The translations under genes were made by a program, and so were the position numbers. From Acinetobacter piscicola (GTDB lineage Bacteria > Pseudomonadota > Gammaproteobacteria > Pseudomonadales > Moraxellaceae), in assembly GCF_015218165.1 (NCBI RefSeq), contig NZ_CP048659.1:682001-746000 (forward strand): a DNA stretch of 64,000 nucleotides. Reading direction: 5' to 3'. Shown one piece after another: positions 39,108-47,395 of the stretch. The notes below the pieces were generated by a model. The model saw nothing but the letters and a program-made list of their open reading frames with translations. It was not told the origin of the DNA and ran no database searches. Each line of letters begins with the position of its first letter. The first letter of the stretch is position 1.

Positions 39108-40490
39108 ATGCAAAAAATCATGCAAAACCATAAAACTTTAAAAAAATTTAAAACATCATTTTTTTTAACATCGATTCTTGCCATAGGGATATTTATTTCG
39201 CCTTTTGCCTTTGCTGAAAATCCTTTAGTCACTCAAGCCAAAGAGTTGCAAACAGGCAGTGAAAATGTCGGTATTGATCATCAAAAAGCCATTGCATTGC
39301 TGAAAAAAGCCTCTGATGAAGGTGATGCAGAGGCGATGTATTTATTAAGTCAGTATTATAATTTCACCTCAGCTTTTCGATATTTACCAGAAAACCCATA
39401 TTTAAATGATGAGTTGAGAATTTCAGCAGCTAAAAAGGGTAACTGGGATGCTATAGATAATTTAATCTCTGAAGTTAAAATTCAGGAAAATATGTTTCAA
39501 ACACCAGATAAAAAACAAATAATAAATGCATTAATGCCATTGATTATAAAAGGGGCGAAGGAAAGAAATAGTAGAGCATTTCTTGCTATAGCAGATTTGA
39601 ATGAACAGTATCGCGATCGAGGATATAATTTAAAACAATGCGATTATTTAAATCAAGGCTTGCAGACTGGAGATATTTGGGGGGCAGGATATCGAATGCA
39701 GTTTTGTGAAGAAGAAGCACTGAAAAAATTAAAGTTACCTTCAACTGAAGAATTTAAAAATAAATATATACAACAATTAAAGGACGCAGTGGGAGAATAT
39801 AAATTAGTTTCTAAGCCTTCAATTGGAGAGAAAATTATATTGTTAGAGCGGTTTGGAAATTTAGAATTAGATAAAAATTTGAGTACTTTCAAAGATAATT
39901 TAAATCGTGAAATAAAGAATTTTTATTTGTCACAAGCAAAGAAAGGTTATAGTGATGCATATTTAAAACTCGCAGATGAATATTTAGGTGACAAAAACCA
40001 CGATGTATGGATTGAGAAAGCTGCTGCACTAAATAATCGTATTGCGATAACAGATTTAGGTTATAACTATTTATATGGCGAGAATGGATCTAAGCAGAAT
40101 GTAGCGCTAGGACGAAAGTATTTAGAAAAAGCAATTGTTTTAAATGATCCTATTGCAATGGGGGTATTAGGAACTTGGCTTTACAATGAAAGTGAAGATC
40201 AAGAAGTGCTTGATCATTCAATTGAACTATTAAAGTCTGCCGCAGAACTAGATTCTCTCAATGCGATGGAAAATCTTTCAAAAGCTGTAGCTGAATCTGA
40301 CAGTTATTTCTGGGCAGTTGAAGCCTACAAAAATGGGACAAAAGAACAAAGTATTTTAGAAATAGCGTATAAAGCATACTCTGAAGGCTTAGGTGTACCG
40401 AAGGATAAAGTTTTAGCAGATCGAGTACAGAAAAAGTTAAAAAACTTAGTTGAAAAAGAAGAGACTAGAAAAGCAGTTTTTGGTATTTAA
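39108..40490 (+). CDS. periplasmic Sel1/TPR-like repeat protein A
   Basis: About 460 residues from the ATG giving MQKIMQNHKT; a signal peptide ends at PFAFA before ENPLV. The frame is open to 39051 but that adds an odd leader. The mature N-terminus NPLVTQAKELQTGSENVG leads into AIALLKKASDEGDAEAMYLLSQYY, a Sel1-type repeat, and several more Sel1/TPR-like helical pairs occur to the C-terminus (for example GRKYLEKAIVLNDPIAMGVLG). Sel1 proteins act as protein-protein scaffolds, and some serve as immunity proteins for phospholipase effectors. It is followed 50 bases later by a paralogue. Confidence 0.82.
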   Translation: MQKIMQNHKTLKKFKTSFFLTSILAIGIFISPFAFAENPLVTQAKELQTGSENVGIDHQKAIALLKKASDEGDAEAMYLLSQYYNFTSAFRYLPENPYLNDELRISAAKKGNWDAIDNLISEVKIQENMFQTPDKKQIINALMPLIIKGAKERNSRAFLAIADLNEQYRDRGYNLKQCDYLNQGLQTGDIWGAGYRMQFCEEEALKKLKLPSTEEFKNKYIQQLKDAVGEYKLVSKPSIGEKIILLERFGNLELDKNLSTFKDNLNREIKNFYLSQAKKGYSDAYLKLADEYLGDKNHDVWIEKAAALNNRIAITDLGYNYLYGENGSKQNVALGRKYLEKAIVLNDPIAMGVLGTWLYNESEDQEVLDHSIELLKSAAELDSLNAMENLSKAVAESDSYFWAVEAYKNGTKEQSILEIAYKAYSEGLGVPKDKVLADRVQKKLKNLVEKEETRKAVFGI

Positions 40491-40540
40491 TTTTAATCGA
40501 AATAAAGAATTAAACTTTTGAATTTGAGAGAAAACAATAA

Positions 40541-41890
40541 ATGAATTTTTTTAAACAACATTGTAAGGCTTTAACTATATCAATTGCATTAATACTGAGT
40601 TCAGTATCGACCTTTGCCAAAAATCCTTTAGTCACTCAGGCGAAAGAGTTGCAAACAGGTAGTGAAAAAGTGGGTATTGACCATCAAAAAGCCATTGTTT
40701 TACTAAAAAAAGCATCGGATGAAGGTGATGCTGAAGCGATGTATTTGTTGGCGCAATATTATCAAAAGATGGATTTAAATCCATATTTATTTGAAAGTAA
40801 CCGTCAATATAAAAAATTGGCTTTTAATGCTGCAAGACTTGGTGATTATACTGCCATGTATGAAATATTCTTTGAATATTATAGTGATAAGCTTAATAAT
40901 GGCGTTTCTGATTTAGAGCAACAAATTAAAATTTTAAAGCCAATCGTGAAAAATGATGCACAAATATCTGCTGATGCAATGATCATGATGGCATTTATTG
41001 CATCCAATGAATACTCAGATCAAGCATGTAAATGGTCATATTCTGCATTTAAAGCTGGAAGTAAACTTGATAATTTTGGTTTTGAAAGCAGCATCTGTTC
41101 ATCTCAAGATTTAGTTAAATTAAAAGCCCCATCTCGAGAACAGATTACGGCTGAAGTACGAAATGTGTTAAATCAAAAGCTGTCTAAACTTAAACAACAG
41201 TCAGATCAGGGGCGTATTCTGGCTAAACTTGAGATTTTAGATGATAAACAGCTTTATGATGTTTCAGATATTTTTACTGATAAAGATCTTGTTGAAATAC
41301 AAAAGCAAGTTCAAAAATTTTATGAAAAGCAGGCTAAACAAGGTCATGCAGATGCATATATTCATCTTGCCAAACAAGAAGTGGAGAATGATAAGAGACA
41401 GAAGTGGTTACTCAAAGCCATTGATTTAAATAGTACAGTTGCAATGAATCAGCTTGCCTTACAATGGATGTTTTTAGAAGATGACCCGAAATTGGTTCAG
41501 AAAGCTGAAAAATTATTAGAACGATCAGTTGCTCTTGGTGATGTGAATGGTATGAATCAGTTGGCAATATGGAAATATCGTCAGTTAACTGGGGAAAGTG
41601 ATCAACAAAAATTGTTTCAAGAAAGTATCAATTTATTTAAGCGTGCCGCTGAAAAGGGACAACTGCAAGCAATGGATTCATTGGCTGTTATAGAGGATGA
41701 ACCTGAAAATTATCAATGGGCAGTAAAAGCTTATGAAAATGGCAGTGATAATATAGATGTCCTAGAGTTAGCCCAAGTCGCTTTTGAAAAGGGTTTAGGT
41801 ATTTCTAAAAATGTAGAAAAAGCCAAAGAAATTAAACAGCTCGTTGCCATTAAAAAGAAAATTGATAACATTCAATTTCCACCAAACTAA
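40541..41890 (+). CDS. periplasmic Sel1/TPR-like repeat protein B (tandem paralogue)
   Basis: 449 residues; signal peptide ending STFA, mature start KNPLVTQAKELQTGSEKVG. Its first ~60 mature residues are almost the same as those of the upstream paralogue, with only scattered third-base differences. The rest is homologous but much more diverged. Sel1-like repeats run to the C-terminus (ALGDVNGMNQLAIWKYR, RAAEKGQLQAMDSLAV). The ATG has GAGAG upstream. Function is unknown; tandem duplicated Sel1 genes beside a phospholipase D gene resemble the immunity clusters of some type VI phospholipases, but no secretion genes are seen here. Confidence 0.82.
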   Translation: MNFFKQHCKALTISIALILSSVSTFAKNPLVTQAKELQTGSEKVGIDHQKAIVLLKKASDEGDAEAMYLLAQYYQKMDLNPYLFESNRQYKKLAFNAARLGDYTAMYEIFFEYYSDKLNNGVSDLEQQIKILKPIVKNDAQISADAMIMMAFIASNEYSDQACKWSYSAFKAGSKLDNFGFESSICSSQDLVKLKAPSREQITAEVRNVLNQKLSKLKQQSDQGRILAKLEILDDKQLYDVSDIFTDKDLVEIQKQVQKFYEKQAKQGHADAYIHLAKQEVENDKRQKWLLKAIDLNSTVAMNQLALQWMFLEDDPKLVQKAEKLLERSVALGDVNGMNQLAIWKYRQLTGESDQQKLFQESINLFKRAAEKGQLQAMDSLAVIEDEPENYQWAVKAYENGSDNIDVLELAQVAFEKGLGISKNVEKAKEIKQLVAIKKKIDNIQFPPN

Positions 41891-41938
41891 AAATAATGCT
41901 GTACTCATGTTTAAAATGGCATGAGTACAGAGCATCTT

Positions 41939-42388
41939 TTATTGTGGATTCGGTGGCACCATTTTATCTAAATCTTTATCTGAGATTTTATCTAGTTCAT
42001 GCAAATCAGTTTTGATTTTCCACTGACTTTCATCTTCAACGGGTTGTGGTAAACGCGCTTCTAACCAGTCACAGACGACATCTGGTGGAAAGTCTGCGTG
42101 ATTACATTGAATGACCCAAGCTAAAAATTGTTTTGCTTCACCATTCATATACGGTGGTGGTGAAACAGGTAAAAATTGAGTCGGAAGACGTTCATTTTTT
42201 GAAATATAATTCAGCACATGTCCCAATTCTTGTACCGTTTGCCAAGCCAAAGGGTGTTCGATATTAATCTGAAATTTAAACCACCATGCCGATTTTCCAT
42301 CCGTACCATAACTGTCAATAAACGCTTTTTGCACACTTGGTACTTTACAAAAAAATTGATGTAAACGGTCAAAACTCAGTTCAGCCAC
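41939..42388 (-). CDS. hypothetical protein, conserved-looking (about 149 aa)
   Basis: Cytosolic protein of about 149 residues, without membrane segments or known motif. The start is placed at a GTG with GGA 9 bases upstream; an upstream in-frame TTG (42409) has no ribosome-binding site. Trp- and Pro-rich stretches (SAWWFKFQINIEHPLAWQTV, LPVSPPPYMNG) suggest a compact folded domain. It converges on the Sel1 pair and diverges from the RcnB-like gene. I do not recognise the family. Confidence 0.6.
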   Translation of the reverse strand: MAELSFDRLHQFFCKVPSVQKAFIDSYGTDGKSAWWFKFQINIEHPLAWQTVQELGHVLNYISKNERLPTQFLPVSPPPYMNGEAKQFLAWVIQCNHADFPPDVVCDWLEARLPQPVEDESQWKIKTDLHELDKISDKDLDKMVPPNPQ

Positions 42389-42561
42389 AGTACAGCATCC
42401 ATCCGACAAAAAAGAATATCTTAGCAGATTGTATTTTAAATGACTTAAATGAAATCAAGTTAATACTAAAATGCCATTTCATATTGTGTATAAAATATTC
42501 ATTATTTATCTCAGATTTGGCATTAAAATAACAACTAAACGGTTTTATGGTGGAGGTTGAG

Positions 42562-43068
42562 GTGAAAAACTTATTCAACTTGAGTGTAGTGACACTGATG
42601 TGTAGTGCATTTTCAACCACACTCTATGCAGATGCACGAGATTGGACGGGGTATCGGAGTGTTGAACGTCGGCAGCATCAAATTCCAACGCAAACTTATC
42701 AATATACAGATCAAAACGGTTTAACCCAAAGCAAGCAGATTCCCATTCGACCACCACAAAATTATGGGCAATGGGGAAATTCTTATCCAAATTATCCGCA
42801 TTATCCACATCAAAACTATCCACGTCGACCTTATCCTGTTTACCCACCACAGAATGGCGTGACGATTATTTATCAACAGCAATTTCCAACCCAGACACAG
42901 TCTTCGGGCAGCAGTTATGGTTATGTCAATGGTGACGGTGGGCGGATTGAAAGTTCACAATATATGCTGATTAGTGACTGGCGCCGTTATGGCTTGCCTG
43001 ATCCTCAGGTCGGTATGCATTGGATCTATGAAAATGGGCGTTATATTCAAATCCCTAATGATCGCTAG
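42562..43068 (+). CDS. RcnB-like periplasmic protein with YP-rich linker
   Basis: About 168 residues. The start is the GTG at 42562 with a strong GGAGG Shine-Dalgarno at 5 bases spacing; the upstream ATG at 42547 has none. A signal peptide ends at TTLYA. A low-complexity linker with repeated Tyr-Pro/Asn-Pro units (about residues 73-95) separates it from the C-terminal ISDWRRYGLPDPQVGMHWIY motif typical of RcnB-family proteins. RcnB of E. coli is linked to nickel/cobalt homeostasis, but the family also contains members of unknown role. Confidence 0.75.
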   Translation: MKNLFNLSVVTLMCSAFSTTLYADARDWTGYRSVERRQHQIPTQTYQYTDQNGLTQSKQIPIRPPQNYGQWGNSYPNYPHYPHQNYPRRPYPVYPPQNGVTIIYQQQFPTQTQSSGSSYGYVNGDGGRIESSQYMLISDWRRYGLPDPQVGMHWIYENGRYIQIPNDR

Positions 43069-43129
43069 AGCAATAGATATCGACCTTCAACATAATGCTC
43101 TTTCCTTGAGGAGAGGGGTAAGTGGTTTT

Positions 43130-43624
43130 TTAAGCCAGTTCATCGTCTTCTGGGCGTGGGGTTTTGCCATGTGGTACAGGATGATCGTGCTGTTTTTCCC
43201 GAATCACGGAAGGAAATTTCCATGAAGCAAAACGCACAATTAAAATGGAAATCGCTAAAATTAAAATTGAACCTGTAATAATAATTTGATCTATATCCGC
43301 TTTATGATCATGTTGAATGTCTGAAATTAGTAGCCGAGTCAGTGCCGTAATGGCAATATAAATCAAAAAGCGTACAGGCATATGGTTGGTTTTAAAGTAA
43401 ATTCCAACCATTGCACCGAGTTCTAGATAAATGAATAACAATAAAATATCATCAATGCTGGCATATTTTTTAACAGTTAAAATTTCTACAATGGTATGTA
43501 CCGCCGACCATGCAATCATACAGCCAATAATAAAAAGTGCTAAATAATGAAAGGCTTCAACAGCAAGATTGCCAAATTTATCGAGGATTTTCTCAATTTT
43601 CTCTATACGCGGGTCTTTATTCAT
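43130..43624 (-). CDS. psiE: PsiE-family membrane protein (phosphate-starvation-inducible-like)
   Basis: About 164 residues, read from ATG at 43624 because a GGAGG Shine-Dalgarno sits 5 bases upstream; the ATG at 43636 lacks one. Four hydrophobic segments surround the PsiE signature, with EILTVKKYASIDDILLLFIYLELGAMV near residues 48-75 and MPVRFLIYIAITALTRLLI near 85. PsiE proteins are small inner-membrane proteins of uncertain function, in E. coli regulated by phosphate starvation; no Pho box was identified here. The C-terminus is unusually His/Pro-rich. Confidence 0.8.
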   Translation of the reverse strand: MNKDPRIEKIEKILDKFGNLAVEAFHYLALFIIGCMIAWSAVHTIVEILTVKKYASIDDILLLFIYLELGAMVGIYFKTNHMPVRFLIYIAITALTRLLISDIQHDHKADIDQIIITGSILILAISILIVRFASWKFPSVIREKQHDHPVPHGKTPRPEDDELA

Positions 43625-43776
43625 ATCGTCCTCCATTGCCTAAGTTTTAAGTTATTTAAAACCATGCAAATTTCATGCACATGAAAGGGAGTTGTGAAGC
43701 AAATAAAATTTTGAAAATATTAATCTGTCAATTAAGATCAATACAAAGATCAATTTTGATAAAAATAAGGACAAAT

Positions 43777-44190
43777 ATGTATTTATATCGCCCTGTTGGA
43801 TTATTTGAATACCGTTTAATTGAAAGTACAAATTTTCGAGCATTTCCACCACGTCTGTATTGGCAACCTATTTTTTATCCTGTACTCAATCAAAAGTATG
43901 CTGAAAAGATTGCATTAGATTGGAATACCAAAGATCAAGCGAGTGGTTACATCGGTTATGTCACACGTTTTGAGTTGGCAGATGAGTATTTGGCTCAATT
44001 TGAAGTACATACTGTAGGTGATGATTTTTGTCAGGAAATGTGGATACCTGCGGAACGTTTGGATGAGTTTAATCAGCAAATCATGGGTAAAATTGAAGTG
44101 GTTAATATTTTCAAAGGTGAGGCTTTTACTGAAAATGCCAAATTACCTGAGATATTTAAAACCAGCCCAGACGGTTCAAAAGAGTATTAA
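43777..44190 (+). CDS. conserved hypothetical protein (about 137 aa), upstream of PaiB-type gene
   Basis: 137 residues from an ATG with AAGGA at a 5-base spacing; the longer frame to 43675 is unsupported. It is a soluble protein opening MYLYRPVGLFEYRLIEST and containing AFPPRLYWQPIFYPVLN and YVTRFELADEYLAQFEV. Similar proteins are sometimes labelled ADP-ribosylation/crystallin J1, but no catalytic motif of that enzyme is visible, so the label is not adopted. It ends 6 bases before the PaiB-type gene, suggesting an operon. Confidence 0.72.
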   Translation: MYLYRPVGLFEYRLIESTNFRAFPPRLYWQPIFYPVLNQKYAEKIALDWNTKDQASGYIGYVTRFELADEYLAQFEVHTVGDDFCQEMWIPAERLDEFNQQIMGKIEVVNIFKGEAFTENAKLPEIFKTSPDGSKEY

Positions 44191-44196
44191 TTATCA

Positions 44197-44823
44197 ATGT
44201 ACTTACCAACACACTTTAAACAAGAAGATTTAAAAGAACTTTTTGACTTAGTCGAAAACAATCCATTAGGGAGTTTAATGGTCGTTCATGAAGGTGAAAT
44301 TGAAGCCAATCATATTCCTTTAGAGTTAGATCGTTCAGTAGATGCAAATGGAGTCCTGCGAGGGCATATTGCGAAAGCCAATCCATTATTTCATTTGTTG
44401 GACAATGACCAATCTGCTTATGTGATATTTCATGCCGATCAGGCTTATATTTCACCGAATTGGTATGAAGGTAAACAGGAGCATCATCGAGTTGTACCGA
44501 CCTGGAATTATCGGGTGGTGCATGTGAAAGGCAAGATTCGTAAAGTTGAAGATGATAAATATTTGCGTGGCGTGTTGGCTCGACTTACTCGAACGCATGA
44601 AGCGACTCAGCCATTACCATGGAAAATGGGTGATGCCCCGAATGATTTTATAGCAGAGCAATTAGAGAAAATTGTGGCGATTGAAATCAAAATAGATTCA
44701 ATCATCGGTAAGTTTAAAGTCAGTCAAAATCGCAGTGCTGTAGATGCTGGAAATGTGGCGCAGGCGTTGGAAAATAAGAATACTCAAATGGCGGAGTCGG
44801 TGAGGAGGTATTATTTTAAATAA
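44197..44823 (+). CDS. FMN-binding PaiB-type negative regulator/split-barrel flavoprotein
   Basis: 208 residues of the PaiB family (pyridoxamine-5'-phosphate-oxidase-like split barrel). Diagnostic segments are MYLPTHFKQEDL, LVENNPLGSLMV, ANHIPLELD, GHIAKANP, PNWYEGKQEHHRVVPTWNY and the C-terminal KFKVSQNRS. PaiB of Bacillus represses sporulation and protease genes; in Gram-negatives the family is annotated as an FMN-binding negative regulator, with true function unclear. It follows the 137-residue hypothetical by 6 bases. Confidence 0.88.
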   Translation: MYLPTHFKQEDLKELFDLVENNPLGSLMVVHEGEIEANHIPLELDRSVDANGVLRGHIAKANPLFHLLDNDQSAYVIFHADQAYISPNWYEGKQEHHRVVPTWNYRVVHVKGKIRKVEDDKYLRGVLARLTRTHEATQPLPWKMGDAPNDFIAEQLEKIVAIEIKIDSIIGKFKVSQNRSAVDAGNVAQALENKNTQMAESVRRYYFK

Positions 44824-44862
44824 TTCAAAAAAAATATTAGCTTAGATGGGGTGCTTTATGAT

Positions 44863-45327
44863 TTAAGTTAGTACTTTTATGTATTCAATCAAATCATCAA
44901 GAGCTGAATTTACAGAATTAATATTAACATGGTCAGCATAAATGATTCCTTCTACTAAGTTTGGGTATGAAAAAAATGGATCTTTGTGTAATTTAAACAA
45001 GAAAAAAATGGAGTTTTGGTTTCTCACAGCAACTTTTGAAAAGTCGTCAAAGGTTTCTTCTAACGTTAGTCTGTAATGAGTAGTTAGTTCATGATTTGTA
45101 CTTAGGTTTTCTAAATAATTTTCTATAGTTAAATTATCATTTTTATAAATCGGGTCTTGTATTAAATTTTTTAAGCTCCCAATGAAGCTTGGAATATATG
45201 TTGGTGAATCAAAAGTTCCATATGAATGCTTATTAATATTCATTTTCAAAGCTATTAGATTCTTATGAGTGTACTTGTTAAGAATAGAAAAAGAGAATTC
45301 TTTTGTACCTATTTCTATAATATTCAT
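44863..45327 (-). CDS. hypothetical protein, AT-rich (about 154 aa)
   Basis: 154 residues, no signal peptide or membrane helix, rich in Asn, Ile, Lys and Phe. It is read from an ATG just past its upstream AT-rich leader. Base composition is clearly lower in GC than its neighbours, and it stands alone between the PaiB-type gene and an acyl-CoA dehydrogenase, so it may be recently acquired. Its size and style resemble small immunity proteins of polymorphic toxins, but no specific family was recognised. Function unknown. Confidence 0.6.
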   Translation of the reverse strand: MNIIEIGTKEFSFSILNKYTHKNLIALKMNINKHSYGTFDSPTYIPSFIGSLKNLIQDPIYKNDNLTIENYLENLSTNHELTTHYRLTLEETFDDFSKVAVRNQNSIFFLFKLHKDPFFSYPNLVEGIIYADHVNINSVNSALDDLIEYIKVLT

Positions 45328-45370
45328 TTTTAATATGATTTCCTTACTTTGGTGTAAAAGTAAAAGCTAT

Positions 45371-45404
45371 AAAAAAACACCCCCAACTTTTACAAGCTGA
45401 GGGC
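45371..45404 (-). terminator. terminator of the acyl-CoA dehydrogenase gene
   Basis: On the minus strand CCCTCAGCTT pairs (two G-U wobbles) with AAGTTGGGGG and is followed by a T-run, 36 bases after the dehydrogenase stop. Confidence 0.75.
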
Positions 45405-45439
45405 ATTTTCAAAGTTTAAAACTTTTTAAAATTTAGAGC

Positions 45440-47221
45440 TTAAGCCTGATTAGTAAAGTAATCTTCGCTAAAGCCCATAATCACTTCTGCGCCAGATTTG
45501 ATTTTAGCAATACGTGAGCTTAGGTCAGGCAGCACGCGTTGAATGAAGTAATGTGTCAATGCCAATTTGTCTTGGTAGAATTGACCTTCTTTCGCTGATG
45601 CTGCTTTGGCAATACGTGCAAACATATAAGTAAAGCTGAGTAAACCAACTGCATGTAAGTAATCAACCGCTACAGCATTAGAAAAATCAGCATGTTCCTT
45701 AGCACGTTCAAGAATACGCTGAGTCACCACTTCAATTTCAGTTGCAACGTCTAAAGTTGCATCTTTAATGAAGTTTAAGTCAGAATCTAGATCATTGGCA
45801 AAATCACGGATTTCCGCAATATATTCTGCAATAAATGCACCATTGCATTTAATGGTTTTACGACCAATTAAATCTTGTGATTGAACGCCGTTGGTTCCTT
45901 CGTAAATTTGTGCAATACGCAAGTCACGAACGCATTGTTCCATGCCCCATTCACGGATAAAGCCATGACCACCAAAGACCATTTGTGCATCAATTGCAGC
46001 ATCAAATGCAGTATCTGTTAAATAGGCTTTTGCGATAGGTGTAAGCAGGGCAACACGGTTATTTGCAGCTGCTACAGCTTCAGCATCTGTAGAGAATTTA
46101 GTGATGTCAAGCTGTTGACCGACATACACTGCAAAAGCACGAGAGGCTTCGTTGTTTGCACGCGCATTCAACAACATACGACGTACATCACCATGAACAA
46201 GGATGCTGTCCGCAGGTTTGTTTGGAGATTGAACGCCTTGAGCACTACGACCTTGCAAACGATCTGTCGCATATTGCGCAGCATTTTGATAAGCGTATTC
46301 AGAAGCACCTAGACCTTGGATGCCCATCGATAAACGTTCGTAGTTCATCATCACGAACATTGCCGCTAAACCTTCGTTTTCTTTACCTACGAGGTAGCCT
46401 TTAGCAGCGTCAAAGTTCATCACGCAAGTTGCAGATGCTTTGATCCCCATTTTGTGTTCAATGGAACCCGGGCCTGCAGTATTGCGCTCGCCTAGAGAAC
46501 CGTCAGCATTGACAATGAATTTCGGAACGATGAATAGAGAAATACCACGTGAACCCGCAGGTGCATCAGGTGTTTTTGCCAAAACAAGGTGAATGATGTT
46601 TTCAGCAAGATCATGATCACCACCTGTAATAAAGATTTTTGTACCTGTGATGTTATAAGTACCATCTGCATTCGGTTCAGCTTTGGTTTTGATAATGCCT
46701 AAGTCTGTACCTGCATGTGGCTCAGTCAAACACATGGTACCTGACCATTCACCAGAGTAAATTTTAGGCAGGTAAGTCTCTTTTTGTTCCTGAGATGCAT
46801 AGCTGTTTAACGCCATACCTGCACCGACTGAAAGAAGCGGGTAGAGCATGAATGATGGGTTGGTTGCAAATAACATTTCATCTGCAAGTACAGTCAGCAT
46901 TTTTGGCATGCCTTGACCGCCCCATTCTTCGTCAGCACCTAAGCCGATCCAACCACCTTCAGCATATTGTTTGAATGCTTCTTTAAAACCTGCAGGTGTA
47001 GTGACTTTGCCATTTTCATAGTGTGCACCTTCTTCGTCACCTGTACGGTTTAAAGGAAGGGTAACATTTTGTGCAAATTTAGCCATTTCTTCCAAAATAG
47101 CTTCAGCGGTTGCTGCATCTAAATGAGCAAGGTTTTCGTTCGCTTGCCAGAATTGCTCTGCATTAAAAACATCATTAAGAATAAAACGCATATCTGCAAG
47201 AGGCGCATTATAAATTGGCAT
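45440..47221 (-). CDS. acyl-CoA dehydrogenase, ~600-residue type
   Basis: FAD-dependent acyl-CoA dehydrogenase, 593 residues. Visible: N-terminal domain with IGLGADEEWGGQGMPKMLTV, the FAD/substrate segment CLTEPHAGTDLGIIKTKA near residue 160, GTKIFITGGDHDL, and RIAQIYEGTNGVQSQDLIGRK near 435, carrying the Glu expected as catalytic base in this long subfamily. An extra C-terminal domain brings it above the usual ~380 residues, as in FadE/DmdC-like proteins that oxidise medium or long-chain acyl-CoAs. It lies downstream of a paralogue in the same direction. Confidence 0.92.
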   Translation of the reverse strand: MPIYNAPLADMRFILNDVFNAEQFWQANENLAHLDAATAEAILEEMAKFAQNVTLPLNRTGDEEGAHYENGKVTTPAGFKEAFKQYAEGGWIGLGADEEWGGQGMPKMLTVLADEMLFATNPSFMLYPLLSVGAGMALNSYASQEQKETYLPKIYSGEWSGTMCLTEPHAGTDLGIIKTKAEPNADGTYNITGTKIFITGGDHDLAENIIHLVLAKTPDAPAGSRGISLFIVPKFIVNADGSLGERNTAGPGSIEHKMGIKASATCVMNFDAAKGYLVGKENEGLAAMFVMMNYERLSMGIQGLGASEYAYQNAAQYATDRLQGRSAQGVQSPNKPADSILVHGDVRRMLLNARANNEASRAFAVYVGQQLDITKFSTDAEAVAAANNRVALLTPIAKAYLTDTAFDAAIDAQMVFGGHGFIREWGMEQCVRDLRIAQIYEGTNGVQSQDLIGRKTIKCNGAFIAEYIAEIRDFANDLDSDLNFIKDATLDVATEIEVVTQRILERAKEHADFSNAVAVDYLHAVGLLSFTYMFARIAKAASAKEGQFYQDKLALTHYFIQRVLPDLSSRIAKIKSGAEVIMGFSEDYFTNQA

Positions 47222-47324
47222 AGTTCATTCACCTGTTTTTTGTTTGTATCTGTGTCAATCTTAGTCTAAAACAAAGCGTTCAATGGTGTTATTCAACCAA
47301 AGATTGATGATGTGTATTTATAAA

Positions 47325-47356
47325 GAAAAAGGACAATCAAAGCTATGACTGTCCTT
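47325..47356 (-). terminator. terminator between the two acyl-CoA dehydrogenase genes
   Basis: Minus-strand GGACAGTCA and TGATTGTCC pair around a short loop and are followed by a T-run, 40 bases after the upstream dehydrogenase stop. The two genes may therefore be transcribed separately. Confidence 0.65.
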
Positions 47357-47395
47357 TCTCGATTTCTGCACGCATGGGTACAGTTTTTTAATCAA

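Noticed and set aside
42801..42809. Perfect DnaA box TTATCCACA within the RcnB-like gene
   Set aside because: It arises from the repeated Tyr-Pro codons of the low-complexity linker and is single, so probably coincidental.
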